Of a stretch of 61,039 nucleotides of DNA, positions 24,341 to 33,011 are shown piece after piece. Under the pieces are notes generated by a model. That model was not told where the DNA came from, made no database searches, and saw only the letters and a list, made by a program, of their open reading frames with translations. The DNA comes from Akkermansia sp. (GTDB lineage Bacteria; Verrucomicrobiota; Verrucomicrobiia; Verrucomicrobiales; Akkermansiaceae): assembly GCA_017521405.1 (NCBI GenBank), contig JAFXCP010000032.1, positions 1 to 61,039 on the forward strand. Direction: 5' to 3'. The translations under genes were made by a program, and so were the position numbers. Within the stretch, counting starts at the first letter, position 1. Each line of letters starts with the position of its first letter.

Positions 24341-26155
24341 GTGAGCTATCAGGTCTTTGCCAGAAAATACCGCCCGCGCACGTTTAAGGATGTGCTGGGG
24401 CAGGAGCATGTCGTGCGAACTCTCTGCAATGCCATCGAGCAAAAACGCTTGGCGCATGCCTACCTCTTTGTGGGGCCGCGCGGCACGGGTAAGACCTCCA
24501 CGGCGCGCATCTTTGCCAAAGCACTTAATTGCAGCGGCGGGCCCAAAGTGGATTTTGACCCGGAGGAGGATGTGTGCCTCGAGATTGCCGAGGGGCGCAG
24601 TCTGGATGTGCTGGAGATTGACGGTGCCTCTAACCGCGGTATCGATAACATCCGCGATCTGAGGGATAATGTGCAGTTTACCCCCACCCGCGGGCAGTAC
24701 CGCATTATCTACATCGATGAGGTTCACATGCTCACGAAAGAATCCTTTAATGCGTTGCTCAAAACGCTGGAGGAACCGCCCGCACATGTGATGTTCATCT
24801 TCGCCACCACGGAGCCGCACAAGATTCTCCCCACGATTTTATCCCGCTGCCAGCGTTTCGATTTGCGCCCCATTCCGGCGGAAATCATTGCCCACCACTT
24901 GGTCAACATTGCCGCGAACGAGGGCGTGAGCCTTACGCTCCCGGCAGCATTCGCCATTGCCCGCGTGGCGGATGGCGGCATGCGCGATGCCCAATCCATG
25001 CTGGACCAGCTTGTTTCCTTCTGCGGGAATAGTATTGATGAGCAGCATGTGAACGATATCTTCGGCGTAACCAGCCGGGAAACCGTGGCACGCGCTCTGG
25101 CTTACCTGCTGGATCGCCAGTTGCCCAGCCTGCTGCACCTCATCCACGAGCTTTCCGAAGCCGGGCGGGATATGGGCCAACTGCTCTCGGAAATCATGGG
25201 TGCCGTGCGCGAGCTGCTCATCAGCAAGGTAGCCCCGGAGGAAGCCTCTTACTCCCTGCCGGAAAACTGGCGCCAAAGCCTCACGGAGCTACTTACCCGC
25301 ACCCCGGCGGATAAAATCATCCGCCTCATGGAGGTTCTCTCCGCCACGGAGGAACACATGCGCTGGAGTACCAATAAACGCCTCCACCTGGAAATGGGCC
25401 TCATCCAAGCCGTGCATTCCCTGGCAGAGGCCAATATAAGCGATATTATCCGCGCACTCAACGGTGCTCCCCTGCCGGAAACCCCCATTGCTACAACCCC
25501 ACTTCCGGCAGTATCCCCCTTCCCGGTGCAAACAGCCGCCACGCCGCCCCCTGCGGAGCCGCTGCCGCCGCCACCCGCACCGGAACCCACCCGCCCGGAA
25601 GGCCTGGAGGTGATTGATGATGCCCCGCCTGCCTTCGATGTGCCGGAGGAAGTAGAATCCTGCCTCCCCGCAGAGGAAGCCCCACCCGCTTCCCCCCAAG
25701 GAATGACTCCCCAACTCTGGGAACAACTGCTGGCTCAACTCCGGGAACGCTCCCCCCTGCAAGGCGGTATGGTGGGCCATACACTCTTTACCGGGGAGGA
25801 CGATGGCCTGGTAACCATCGCCATCCACCCGGAGGATATGGATACGCGCGATGCGCTGCTGGGAGAAACACTCTCCGCGCTCATGGATGAACTGTCACCT
25901 GCTCTGTGCGGCCGCCGCATCACGCTGCGGCTGGTAACGGACGATACGGTACCGCCCCCCATGGTGGAGGAAGCCCCGCCGCCCCTCCCGCTGCCGGTGC
26001 CTTCCCCCAAACCCAAGCCCAAGCCGGAGCCCAAAACGGAACCCGCTAAAACCCCCACTGCCCCTCCCAGCCTGAGACCCACCACCGAGGAGTTCTACCA
26101 CGACCCGCTCGTGGAGCTGGCCCTCAAAGAATTTCACGCCACCATCATCAAATAA
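24341..26155 (+). CDS. dnaX: DNA polymerase III gamma/tau subunit
   Basis: 604 residues, GTG start. The clamp-loader AAA+ module has Walker A GPRGTGKTS, DEVHML, the Arg-finger context SRCQRFDLRP, and the SEAGRDMGQ domain III region. A Pro-rich linker (about 380-450) leads to a tau-like C-terminal region. The zinc module is altered: NC, then 14 residues, then C. The spacing equals the usual C-x8-C-x2-C-x2-C, but the middle two Cys are Asp and Glu. I see no obvious slippery site for a gamma frameshift. It is followed 22 bp later by ybaB, a classic pair. Confidence 0.96.
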   Translation: MSYQVFARKYRPRTFKDVLGQEHVVRTLCNAIEQKRLAHAYLFVGPRGTGKTSTARIFAKALNCSGGPKVDFDPEEDVCLEIAEGRSLDVLEIDGASNRGIDNIRDLRDNVQFTPTRGQYRIIYIDEVHMLTKESFNALLKTLEEPPAHVMFIFATTEPHKILPTILSRCQRFDLRPIPAEIIAHHLVNIAANEGVSLTLPAAFAIARVADGGMRDAQSMLDQLVSFCGNSIDEQHVNDIFGVTSRETVARALAYLLDRQLPSLLHLIHELSEAGRDMGQLLSEIMGAVRELLISKVAPEEASYSLPENWRQSLTELLTRTPADKIIRLMEVLSATEEHMRWSTNKRLHLEMGLIQAVHSLAEANISDIIRALNGAPLPETPIATTPLPAVSPFPVQTAATPPPAEPLPPPPAPEPTRPEGLEVIDDAPPAFDVPEEVESCLPAEEAPPASPQGMTPQLWEQLLAQLRERSPLQGGMVGHTLFTGEDDGLVTIAIHPEDMDTRDALLGETLSALMDELSPALCGRRITLRLVTDDTVPPPMVEEAPPPLPLPVPSPKPKPKPEPKTEPAKTPTAPPSLRPTTEEFYHDPLVELALKEFHATIIK

Positions 26156-26177
26156 ACCCACTTGTTCACCTCCCATT

Positions 26178-26480
26178 ATGAACCTCCAAAAACTCATGAA
26201 ACAAGCGCAGGCCATGCAGGCCAGCATGGCACAGGCACAAGCCCGCATTGCCGAAAAGCAATTCACGGCCGAGGCCGCCGGTGGTAAAATTAAAGCTACC
26301 GCCGATGGTAATGGCATGATTACCGCCTTGAGCATCGACCCCGCCGTAGTGGATCCGGATGATGCCGAATTCCTCCAACAGCTGGTTCTCAAAGCCGTGC
26401 AGGATGCCATTGCCGGTGCCAAGAGCCTGGCAGAGGCGGAAATGCGTAAAGTAACGGGCGGCCTTGGCTTCCCGATGTGA
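26178..26480 (+). CDS. ybaB: nucleoid-associated protein YbaB/EbfC
   Basis: 100 residues. It has an N-terminal helix rich in Met, Gln and Ala (LMKQAQAMQASMAQAQARI), the central GGKIKATADGNGMITALSIDP motif and a C-terminal helix. It forms a tweezer-shaped dimer that binds DNA. It sits in the conserved dnaX-ybaB order, with recR missing from its usual third place. Confidence 0.96.
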   Translation: MNLQKLMKQAQAMQASMAQAQARIAEKQFTAEAAGGKIKATADGNGMITALSIDPAVVDPDDAEFLQQLVLKAVQDAIAGAKSLAEAEMRKVTGGLGFPM

Positions 26481-26498
26481 GTTTCCCACCCTCGCCCC

Positions 26499-27527
26499 AT
26501 GTTTACCTCCTTCCCCAAGTGTGCCGCAGCGTTAGTGCTCACCGCCGCCATATCCGGCACTGCTCCGGCAGAGCCGGTGCTGGTGGGTACTCTTTCCGCC
26601 AAGGTGGTGCCGGAGCAAGTGGCCACGCTCAACATGGAGAAAGGCTTGGTGAGCGATTTGGCGGATGCTTCCGCACGCTTGGAAAGCGGCAGCATTATCG
26701 CCATTCTGGATAAGGAAGCCACCGAGCAGGAACGAGAACAGCTGGAACTCCAAATCGCCACGGAACGCATGACTCTGCGGGATGAGCTGCTGAAACTTCA
26801 GGAGCGCCGCAAACAGGTGGAGTTCTACCTGAATCTCTCCCCGGGAGAGCGCAAGTACGCCACGGATATGCACCAAGAAGGTGCCCCGCCCACCAAGGAT
26901 TCCCTCCGCGATATTAAGGAGCGCGAGGAGCTGCTCAAAAAACGCATCGACTCCACCCCACGCCTCAAGCGCGCAGAATTCGAGCGCAGAGTGGCCCGCA
27001 AAACCCTGCGTATGCCCTTTACCGGGCGCCTGCAATACCATTTTACCCTGCCGGAGGATATAAAGACTCCCTTTGAATACGCCGGTGTGGGCGGTCACGC
27101 CTTTGCCACAGTATGCGATGATTCCGCCTATTACATTACCCTCAACATCAGCAAAGCGGAGCTTACCCAACTGCCGCAGGAAAATTTCAGTGCCCGCATT
27201 AACCTGCCCCAAGGCAAAAGCCTGAGCGGCACATATTCCCACCACCGCGTGGAACAAGGCGGCCAAGGGGATATGCTGGTGTATTTCTTCCGCATCGCGC
27301 CGGAGGAACATGCCACAGCCCATTCCCTGCTGGGCAGCCACGCCCGCGCAGAATTGGTGTACAACACGGATAAACCCGTGCTGCGTGTGCGCAAAATGGA
27401 GCTTATTACCCACCCGCAGGCCGCTTCCTGCGAAAACTGGGAACAACTCTGCCGCCTGGCACACCCCAAGCACCATGTGCTGCTTATCGGGGAAACGGAT
27501 ATTATACTTACCCCCGTAGAGGAATAG
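26499..27527 (+). CDS. periplasmic adaptor-like protein of an ABC export system
   Basis: 342 residues with a signal peptide (about 1-24, ending APA). The order is that of membrane-fusion proteins: a short lipoyl-like strand region (GTLSAKVVPEQVATLNM, GSIIAILDK), a coiled-coil hairpin (about residues 72-165, rich in Glu, Gln and Arg), then RMPFTGRLQYHF and a beta-barrel. It is immediately followed by an ABC ATPase and an FtsX-type permease, so it likely forms a MacAB-like tripartite pump. The substrate is unknown. Confidence 0.7.
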   Translation: MFTSFPKCAAALVLTAAISGTAPAEPVLVGTLSAKVVPEQVATLNMEKGLVSDLADASARLESGSIIAILDKEATEQEREQLELQIATERMTLRDELLKLQERRKQVEFYLNLSPGERKYATDMHQEGAPPTKDSLRDIKEREELLKKRIDSTPRLKRAEFERRVARKTLRMPFTGRLQYHFTLPEDIKTPFEYAGVGGHAFATVCDDSAYYITLNISKAELTQLPQENFSARINLPQGKSLSGTYSHHRVEQGGQGDMLVYFFRIAPEEHATAHSLLGSHARAELVYNTDKPVLRVRKMELITHPQAASCENWEQLCRLAHPKHHVLLIGETDIILTPVEE

Positions 27528-27537
27528 ACCCACTGCC

Positions 27538-28170
27538 ATGGAATTGCGCTGCGAAAACATTTCCTTTTCATACAGCCGCCATGTGCCTGTGCTGCGGAAC
27601 TTTTCGCACACCTTCCGCCCGGGTATCACAGTGCTGAAAGGCTATTCCGGCTCCGGTAAAACCACCTTGCTCAAGCTCTTGGCCGGGTACCTCAAGGTAA
27701 ACCAAGGCCGTATCCACACCCCCACGGGTATCTCCATTACCAGCCGCCGCTACCGTAAGCGGGACGTGGCCTATATGTTCCAAGGTATTAACCTGCTCCC
27801 TCTGATGAGCGTGGAGCGCAACCTACGCCTCGCGGCAGAAATGGCCGTGCTGCCCTCCCGCAGCTGGAAACCCCGCTGCGAACAGCTCCTGGCAGACCTC
27901 GGCCTCTGCGAACTCCGCCACCGCAGAGCCGATAAACTCTCCGGCGGCCAAGCCCAGCGCGCCGCACTGGCCCGCACCCTCATGAAGGATGCCCCCACCG
28001 TCCTGCTGGATGAGCCTACCTCCGGCTTGGACGATGCCAATACCCTCATCATCAAAAAACTGATTCAGCAGGATGCCGCACGGCGTATCTGCATCATCAG
28101 CACGCACGATAGCCGCCTGCTCGACCTAGCCGATGAAATCATTGATTTTGACAGTTCTGTACCTTGCTAA
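27538..28170 (+). CDS. ABC transporter ATP-binding protein (MacB/LolD type)
   Basis: A 210-residue ATPase: Walker A GYSGSGKTT, Q-loop YMFQGINLLPLMSVERN, signature LSGGQAQRAALARTL, Walker B VLLDEPTSGLDD, and switch His STHDSRLLD. Length and motifs fit the LolD/MacB/FtsE class, which works with FtsX-like permeases. It starts 10 bp after the adaptor gene and its 3' end overlaps the permease gene by 38 bp. Confidence 0.92.
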   Translation: MELRCENISFSYSRHVPVLRNFSHTFRPGITVLKGYSGSGKTTLLKLLAGYLKVNQGRIHTPTGISITSRRYRKRDVAYMFQGINLLPLMSVERNLRLAAEMAVLPSRSWKPRCEQLLADLGLCELRHRRADKLSGGQAQRAALARTLMKDAPTVLLDEPTSGLDDANTLIIKKLIQQDAARRICIISTHDSRLLDLADEIIDFDSSVPC

Positions 28171-29281
28171 GGACACGATTCACCGGTGGTTTACCCGCGT
28201 TTCCAGCCCATTGGCACGCATTCTGGTGGTGTTCTTTCTGGCACTTTGTGCCCTTTGTTTTCTGGGCAGTTATGTGATTTCCGCTAAGGTGGTGCGCGAT
28301 AAAATCCGCAGCAGCGGAGGCGATATTGTAGCCATTAGCTCCTTCCCCCGAGAGGGGCAAATCCTCCCCCTCCCCACGCAGGAGGAATGCAGCCGCCTGC
28401 TCAACTCGGACTCCGTGGCCATACGCTCTGCCGGCCACGCCAGACTGAATAAGGAAAGCAACATCCCCCTCCTTACCTACGATTTTAACCGCGCCGCACA
28501 GATGATGCCCCTGCTTGCCCCCGGCGGCGGTCCCACCCTCCTCTGCACCCCGGAAAGCGGCCTGCGCCCCGGCCCGGCAGATGTTTCCGTGCAACACACG
28601 GAATGGACTCTCCCTGTTCGCATCCTTCCCGCAGAGCATCTCCTCTTCCGCGCCACGCAGCAGAAAATGCTCATCCTTGTCCCGCCGGATGTTCTTTCCT
28701 CCCTCACCGGAGATAAACACAGCTCCGGCATGGTGCGCCTCCTGCTCCGCCTCAAAGAATTAAACAGCTCCGCAGATTTGCACAAGGTGGAAAACACCTT
28801 CCGCTGCCTCGCACGCTTGGAAGGTATCCAAATTTTCACCATCTCCGCTGCCGGTATGATGGAGGAACTCGATATTATTCTGGGTAACCAAACACAGTGC
28901 CGCGCCACATTCTGCCTGGGTATTGCAGGCATTGTGGGTATTCTTCTCACTGCTCTTGCCGGTATGGAATACCGCCAGAACGAATACATCTATACCCTGA
29001 TGAAGAGTTTCGGCATTCACCCGCTGCTGCTGGTGGGCAGTTTTATTGCAGAAAATCTGCTGCTGGTAGGCTGCTCCTTTGCAGCGGCTCTGGCCGTCTT
29101 TATGCAGTGCCAGCGCATTATTGTAGCCCAGTTCTTCAAAATGGGGCATTATTCCCTCAGCCTTGCGGAGATTATGCCGGAAATTCAACTCATCTGCGCC
29201 ACGCTGCTGCTTTGCGTCCTCATCTCCTCCCTGCCCATTATCGTTGCTACTCATAGAGAAATCGGCCGCGTGCTTAAATAA
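28133..29281 (+). CDS. FtsX/MacB-like ABC transporter permease
   Basis: 382 residues with one N-terminal membrane helix (about 24-46), a periplasmic domain of about 220 residues, and three C-terminal helices (about 262-284, 302-328 and 350-372). This is the four-helix layout of MacB/LolC-type permeases. ATG 28133 creates a 38-bp overlap with the ATPase; no later ATG precedes the first helix. With the two genes upstream it makes a complete adaptor-ATPase-permease set. An outer-membrane partner is not present. Confidence 0.8.
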   Translation: MKSLILTVLYLAKDTIHRWFTRVSSPLARILVVFFLALCALCFLGSYVISAKVVRDKIRSSGGDIVAISSFPREGQILPLPTQEECSRLLNSDSVAIRSAGHARLNKESNIPLLTYDFNRAAQMMPLLAPGGGPTLLCTPESGLRPGPADVSVQHTEWTLPVRILPAEHLLFRATQQKMLILVPPDVLSSLTGDKHSSGMVRLLLRLKELNSSADLHKVENTFRCLARLEGIQIFTISAAGMMEELDIILGNQTQCRATFCLGIAGIVGILLTALAGMEYRQNEYIYTLMKSFGIHPLLLVGSFIAENLLLVGCSFAAALAVFMQCQRIIVAQFFKMGHYSLSLAEIMPEIQLICATLLLCVLISSLPIIVATHREIGRVLK

Positions 29282-29423
29282 TATTTTTGTCATTATGCCT
29301 CATTTTGGTGTTTTGGGCTTGAATCCTCGCTTTTTTGTGGTAGAAGTAGAGGAGTTATTTGCCTGACTTCCCTTTTCCGAGAAGTTCGGATACTTTCAAC
29401 CAACACACAATCAATTAATTACT

Positions 29424-29837
29424 ATGGATATTCAAGTAGCAGTCCTTTGCGACTACGCCGCCGATTATCAGGGTAAGCTCTGCATCCAGGGTGCCTTTGA
29501 TACTCTGTTCGCCCGCCAGTTCCCCGTCATCCACCCCGCTTGCGCTCTGGCTCTCCGCCTTTGCCTTACCCCGGAGGACGCCGGTGACCACAAGCTCGGC
29601 ATCTCCATTGTGGACGAGGATGGTACTCCCCTCGACAAGGAGCGCATGCCCATCGTGGGTGATTTGAAGGTGGACCTCCCCGAAGGTGCTGCTTTCCTTA
29701 CCCGCAACCTCATCATGAACTTCCAGGGGCTCCGCTTCGAGAAGACCGGCAATTACAGCATCGATATCACCCTCGATGGTGAGCTGGTTTCCCGCACTCC
29801 CCTGCGCCTTGTCATGGTGCAGCAGCAGCAGGCCTAA
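29424..29837 (+). CDS. conserved small protein, DUF6941-like
   Basis: 137 residues, cytoplasmic and beta-rich. MDIQVAVLCDYAADYQGKLCIQGAFDTLFARQFP at the N-terminus resembles a widespread family of unknown function (DUF6941 as I recall it). Further strands include LALRLCLTPEDAGDHKLGI and LIMNFQGLRFEKTGNYSIDI. It is monocistronic, with a strong terminator. No function can be assigned. Confidence 0.75.
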   Translation: MDIQVAVLCDYAADYQGKLCIQGAFDTLFARQFPVIHPACALALRLCLTPEDAGDHKLGISIVDEDGTPLDKERMPIVGDLKVDLPEGAAFLTRNLIMNFQGLRFEKTGNYSIDITLDGELVSRTPLRLVMVQQQQA

Positions 29838-29866
29838 GCCTCTATCCCCTTCTCTCTAATCCCCCG

Positions 29867-29904
29867 GCCACTCCGCAGCCCTGCTGCGGGGTGGCTTTTT
29901 CTTT
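29867..29904 (+). terminator. Rho-independent terminator
   Basis: Twelve-base arms (29867-29878 and 29884-29895, GCCACTCCGCAG with one mismatch) followed by TTTTTCTTT. It lies 29 bp after the stop at 29837. Confidence 0.9.
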
Positions 29905-29958
29905 CTATATATTCTTCTTAATCAAGTAAAACATTTTTATGTTATACGCATCTTTTCC

Positions 29959-29987
29959 TTGACATTTCAGTAGGATTGATTTATTTG
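29959..29987 (+). promoter_or_regulatory. promoter of the small ORF/glycosyltransferase pair
   Basis: TTGACA (29959-29964), 17 bp, TATTTG (29982-29987). A purine-rich AGAGGGAAAG ribosome site precedes ATG 30008, so that start is preferred to GTG 29987, which lies on the -10 box. Confidence 0.55.
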
Positions 29988-30007
29988 TGTCCGAGAGGGA
30001 AAGATAT

Positions 30008-30199
30008 ATGACAAAAAAAGACTATACAGCTACCATTCGCGTATCCCCCTATTCCATGGCAATGATTGATGCCGCCTGCCGCCACAGCCAATCCACCCTG
30101 CAACAAGCGCTGGCACACGTACTGGCCAGCCGCAAAGCAGAAGAAGAAGGGTATTTGAAGCTTACTCTACCATTTGAAGTTCTGGAGGAAGAACAATGA
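30008..30199 (+). CDS. small protein, ribbon-helix-helix-like
   Basis: 63 residues. TATIRVSPYSMAMIDAACRHSQ, a strand followed by helices, is suggestive of a ribbon-helix-helix DNA-binding fold, but the match is weak. ATG 30008 has a good ribosome-binding site. Its stop overlaps the start of the glycosyltransferase-like gene (ATGA), so it may regulate or accompany that gene. Confidence 0.55.
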   Translation: MTKKDYTATIRVSPYSMAMIDAACRHSQSTLQQALAHVLASRKAEEEGYLKLTLPFEVLEEEQ

Positions 30200-30798
30200 A
30201 AATACCCCGAGTAAGCATCGTGGTAAAGCACCATGGCGGGATAGATGCATTGGAAGAAAGCATAAACTCACTTCTCCGGCAAACACTGGAGGAATGGGAA
30301 CTACTGTGCATCCACCATACAAGTGAGGAACCATACAACGGAAAGGCTGCGGCAGATATTCGCGTGCGAAGCATCCACGCAGCATACAGGGACCACAGCG
30401 GCTGTGCCCACGTGGGACTGCAGGCAGCACATGCACCCTATGTACTCTTTCTGGAAGAGGGGGACACACTGGCACCGCAAGCACTGGAGGAGATGTACCG
30501 GGCTATGGAACACAGCACCCACCATGCCATCATACCCTTCTCCCCGGGGGAGGATATACCCGCCCCATGGGGCAGGCTGTACCGCCGGGAAAGCATTTGC
30601 CACAAACGCTGGCATGTATCCCTGGCCGGCTACCGGGCACCCACGCAGTGGGCGTGCGAAGCAGAAACACTGCCGGATTCACTGTACTTCCACCGGGAAA
30701 AGGGAAGTAACACGACAAGGCGTCTCAACGAATCCGAGCATATTTTTGCGGCATATCTGCACGAGGTGTTCAACACCCTCTGCCGCCGCGCCATATAA
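30196..30798 (+). CDS. short GT2-like glycosyltransferase
   Basis: 200 residues. The N-terminus RVSIVVKHHGGIDALEESIN, then SLLRQTLEEWELLCIHH, follows the family-2 pattern (VSIIIPVYN, then SLLNQT). APYVLFLEEGDTLAPQALEEMY stands where the family has FLDSDD. The DxD metal motif is therefore altered to EEGD. The protein is 50-100 residues shorter than usual and lacks membrane helices. It may be a divergent transferase or an inactive relative. Confidence 0.65.
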   Translation: MKIPRVSIVVKHHGGIDALEESINSLLRQTLEEWELLCIHHTSEEPYNGKAAADIRVRSIHAAYRDHSGCAHVGLQAAHAPYVLFLEEGDTLAPQALEEMYRAMEHSTHHAIIPFSPGEDIPAPWGRLYRRESICHKRWHVSLAGYRAPTQWACEAETLPDSLYFHREKGSNTTRRLNESEHIFAAYLHEVFNTLCRRAI

Positions 30799-30808
30799 GG
30801 CAAGCGCC

Positions 30809-32989
30809 TCAATCCCCTAAACGGAGAAGCTCTAAGCGCCGCACCATGCACTGGTTGAGTTCTCCGTTTGCATTAACACAAGCGGGCGTGTAACAAAGCT
30901 CGAAACAGTGGGTACCTGCCTCCAAACGGCAGGTAAGAGCCGTGCTGTGGGTATAAGCATCCCACGCACCCTGCTCCGTGTGGTGGGGCATAAGAAGTAT
31001 ACCGGCAGGCACACCATCCACCTGTAACTCACGCAGGGCACAAGTATCGCCATCGCGCAGAGAAGCTGTCGCGTTAGCATAAAGAACCCGCAGGCGGTAC
31101 GTACCGGCAGGCAGCTCCGCCTCCTCAAAACGCAGGCGTGCTGTGCAGGGGCGCGTATCCAGCCATGCCTGCCCATGCTCCACCGAGTATTCCGCCTCCT
31201 CTCCCACCCGGTGGGGCGCCAAGCTATACTCGCTTCCCGGCAGGGGGCAGCAGAAAGGACGGCTTAGAGAGGAGCAAAGGCTCCCGGCACCAATGGCCTG
31301 CACACTGTACTCGTGGTACGCCGTGGGCTCCGCAAGCGGGCAGACGGGCTCCAAGGTGGTGGAAAAAGCTACACCATCCCGGTACACGCAGTAGGAAACG
31401 GCACCGGGCACCTCCTGCCATACCAAACGCTTCGGTCCGGGAGTGGTCCACTCCGGGGTGGGGAGGTCCTCCGTGGCACGCGGGGGCGGCGGGGCGGTCT
31501 CAGCATCCTCTGCGGGCATAAGCTCCAGCTCCACCACCACATGCCCCTCTGTATCCAGCGGTATCACGGGAGCAGCAGGTTTGCCATTCACCATCACGGA
31601 CCACACTTCCGTTCCATAGCCATTCAGGTGGATATCCAACACCATATTGCGGATACGCAGCCGAGTAAGCCAATGGCTGCCGGCATATTCCTTAGGCACG
31701 CACGGGGCAAGCACAAGGTTATTCCCCTCGTACTGGAGGCCAAAGAGGCCGTGGTAAAACACCCCAAGCATACCGGCCACACTCCAGAGCTGGCGGTCGG
31801 AATTAAGGAGGGTATCCGCCGCTGCCCCGGTTTCCGCATGGAAGTTTTCCTTATTCGTGCCAAAGGCCATGGCCGCCCGCAGCATGGAGGAAAGGCAGCG
31901 CCCTGCCCCGGTGCTATCCTGCTGCTCCGCATGCGCCAGCAGCACATAAGCCTCCACAAAAGGCCATATAGCGCGGTTGTGGTACGCCTCCGGCAAGCAG
32001 CTCTTGTACGGGCTGAATACGGGTGTACCGTATGGGGAACGCGGCAGGGATTGCAGCACTTGCTGGGCATGCTCCCCCGCCAAGCCGGAAAGCACGGCCA
32101 GGGCCGTGGCAAGAGCATCCGTGCGCTCATCGAGGTACCCCTCCGCCGTGCGGAACATGCCAAAACGGCATGCACCATTGCTCCAGAAACATTTTCGCAC
32201 CTGAGCAGCCAGCTCCGTAGCGGCGGCGGCGGCTTTTTCCGCCTCCTCACTGCGGCCAAGCTGCCGGAGCATGCGTGCCAGCAAACGGCGGCATATATAA
32301 TGCAGCACATTAGTACCAAAGGCGTAAGAGGAGGCAATATCCGCCGGAGTCATCCAATCCGGGTAGCTCTGGTCGCGCCAATCCAAGAAGGAAGTCTCCC
32401 CGGGGCGCAGAAGTGAATCCGAGCGCAGCACGCGCGCATCCTCCTCAAGCGTACGCACCAGAACCTCCACGCACTGCTCCAACCAGGCATCATCCCCGAG
32501 TACCTCGTACACCGCCCACACACCCATGGCCCATACCACGCGATCTGTGGAAACAGGCCAACCGCCGCCCGTGCCTGTATCCTGCAACACGCGCCCCTCC
32601 GCCACGCGAGCATCCAAACTGGCGCGGCAACACTCCGGCAGGGCAGCAGCAGCCCCCAGAGCAGCGGCATAAGCGATATCCCGCGTCCAAACGGTGGACC
32701 AATTTGCCCCGGCCAGCAGGAGCCCCTCCGGAGTGCGGTTCTGTAAAAGCTCCCAAATGGCCATGTAGTATACGGCCCCCAGCACGGGGATGGAACCCCG
32801 GTAACGAGGCGTATCCTCCGGCAATTCCTGCGGCAAATGCAGCTCTTGCGGGGGGCAGCCTTCCCGTGTTATCCGCAGGCAGGTGGGGAACACCAGCTCC
32901 GCCACCAGCCCGGGCTGGATGAGCCGGTGGGTGGTAAGGCGGTAGGCCTCGCTCTCGTACAGGAGCTTTTCTGCGGCGGGGTCTGCCAT
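30809..32989 (-). CDS. cytoplasmic six-hairpin glycoside hydrolase-like protein
   Basis: 726 residues from MADPAAEKLLYES. The frame is open far upstream, but those codons overlap purB, and ATG 32989 lies 22 bp after the purB stop. The (alpha/alpha)6-barrel region (about residues 60-470) has GANWSTVWTRDIAYAAALGA, TDRVVWAMGVWAVYE, and AYHNRAIWPFVEAYVLLAH, typical of GH78/GH63-like barrels. The C-terminal 180 residues form beta domains, the last like a carbohydrate-binding fold. There is no signal peptide. The exact GH family and substrate are unclear. Confidence 0.7.
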   Translation of the reverse strand: MADPAAEKLLYESEAYRLTTHRLIQPGLVAELVFPTCLRITREGCPPQELHLPQELPEDTPRYRGSIPVLGAVYYMAIWELLQNRTPEGLLLAGANWSTVWTRDIAYAAALGAAAALPECCRASLDARVAEGRVLQDTGTGGGWPVSTDRVVWAMGVWAVYEVLGDDAWLEQCVEVLVRTLEEDARVLRSDSLLRPGETSFLDWRDQSYPDWMTPADIASSYAFGTNVLHYICRRLLARMLRQLGRSEEAEKAAAAATELAAQVRKCFWSNGACRFGMFRTAEGYLDERTDALATALAVLSGLAGEHAQQVLQSLPRSPYGTPVFSPYKSCLPEAYHNRAIWPFVEAYVLLAHAEQQDSTGAGRCLSSMLRAAMAFGTNKENFHAETGAAADTLLNSDRQLWSVAGMLGVFYHGLFGLQYEGNNLVLAPCVPKEYAGSHWLTRLRIRNMVLDIHLNGYGTEVWSVMVNGKPAAPVIPLDTEGHVVVELELMPAEDAETAPPPPRATEDLPTPEWTTPGPKRLVWQEVPGAVSYCVYRDGVAFSTTLEPVCPLAEPTAYHEYSVQAIGAGSLCSSLSRPFCCPLPGSEYSLAPHRVGEEAEYSVEHGQAWLDTRPCTARLRFEEAELPAGTYRLRVLYANATASLRDGDTCALRELQVDGVPAGILLMPHHTEQGAWDAYTHSTALTCRLEAGTHCFELCYTPACVNANGELNQCMVRRLELLRLGD

Positions 32990-33011
32990 GCAGGGTGGGA
33001 AAGTACAATAT

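Noticed and set aside
24341-26155. Programmed frameshift making a short DnaX (gamma)
   Set aside because: I found no A-AAA-AAG-like slippery heptamer with a following hairpin near the linker.
30196-30798. Transposase or phage gene
   Set aside because: No DDE, integrase or phage motifs; the N-terminus follows the GT2 pattern, and there are no flanking inverted repeats.
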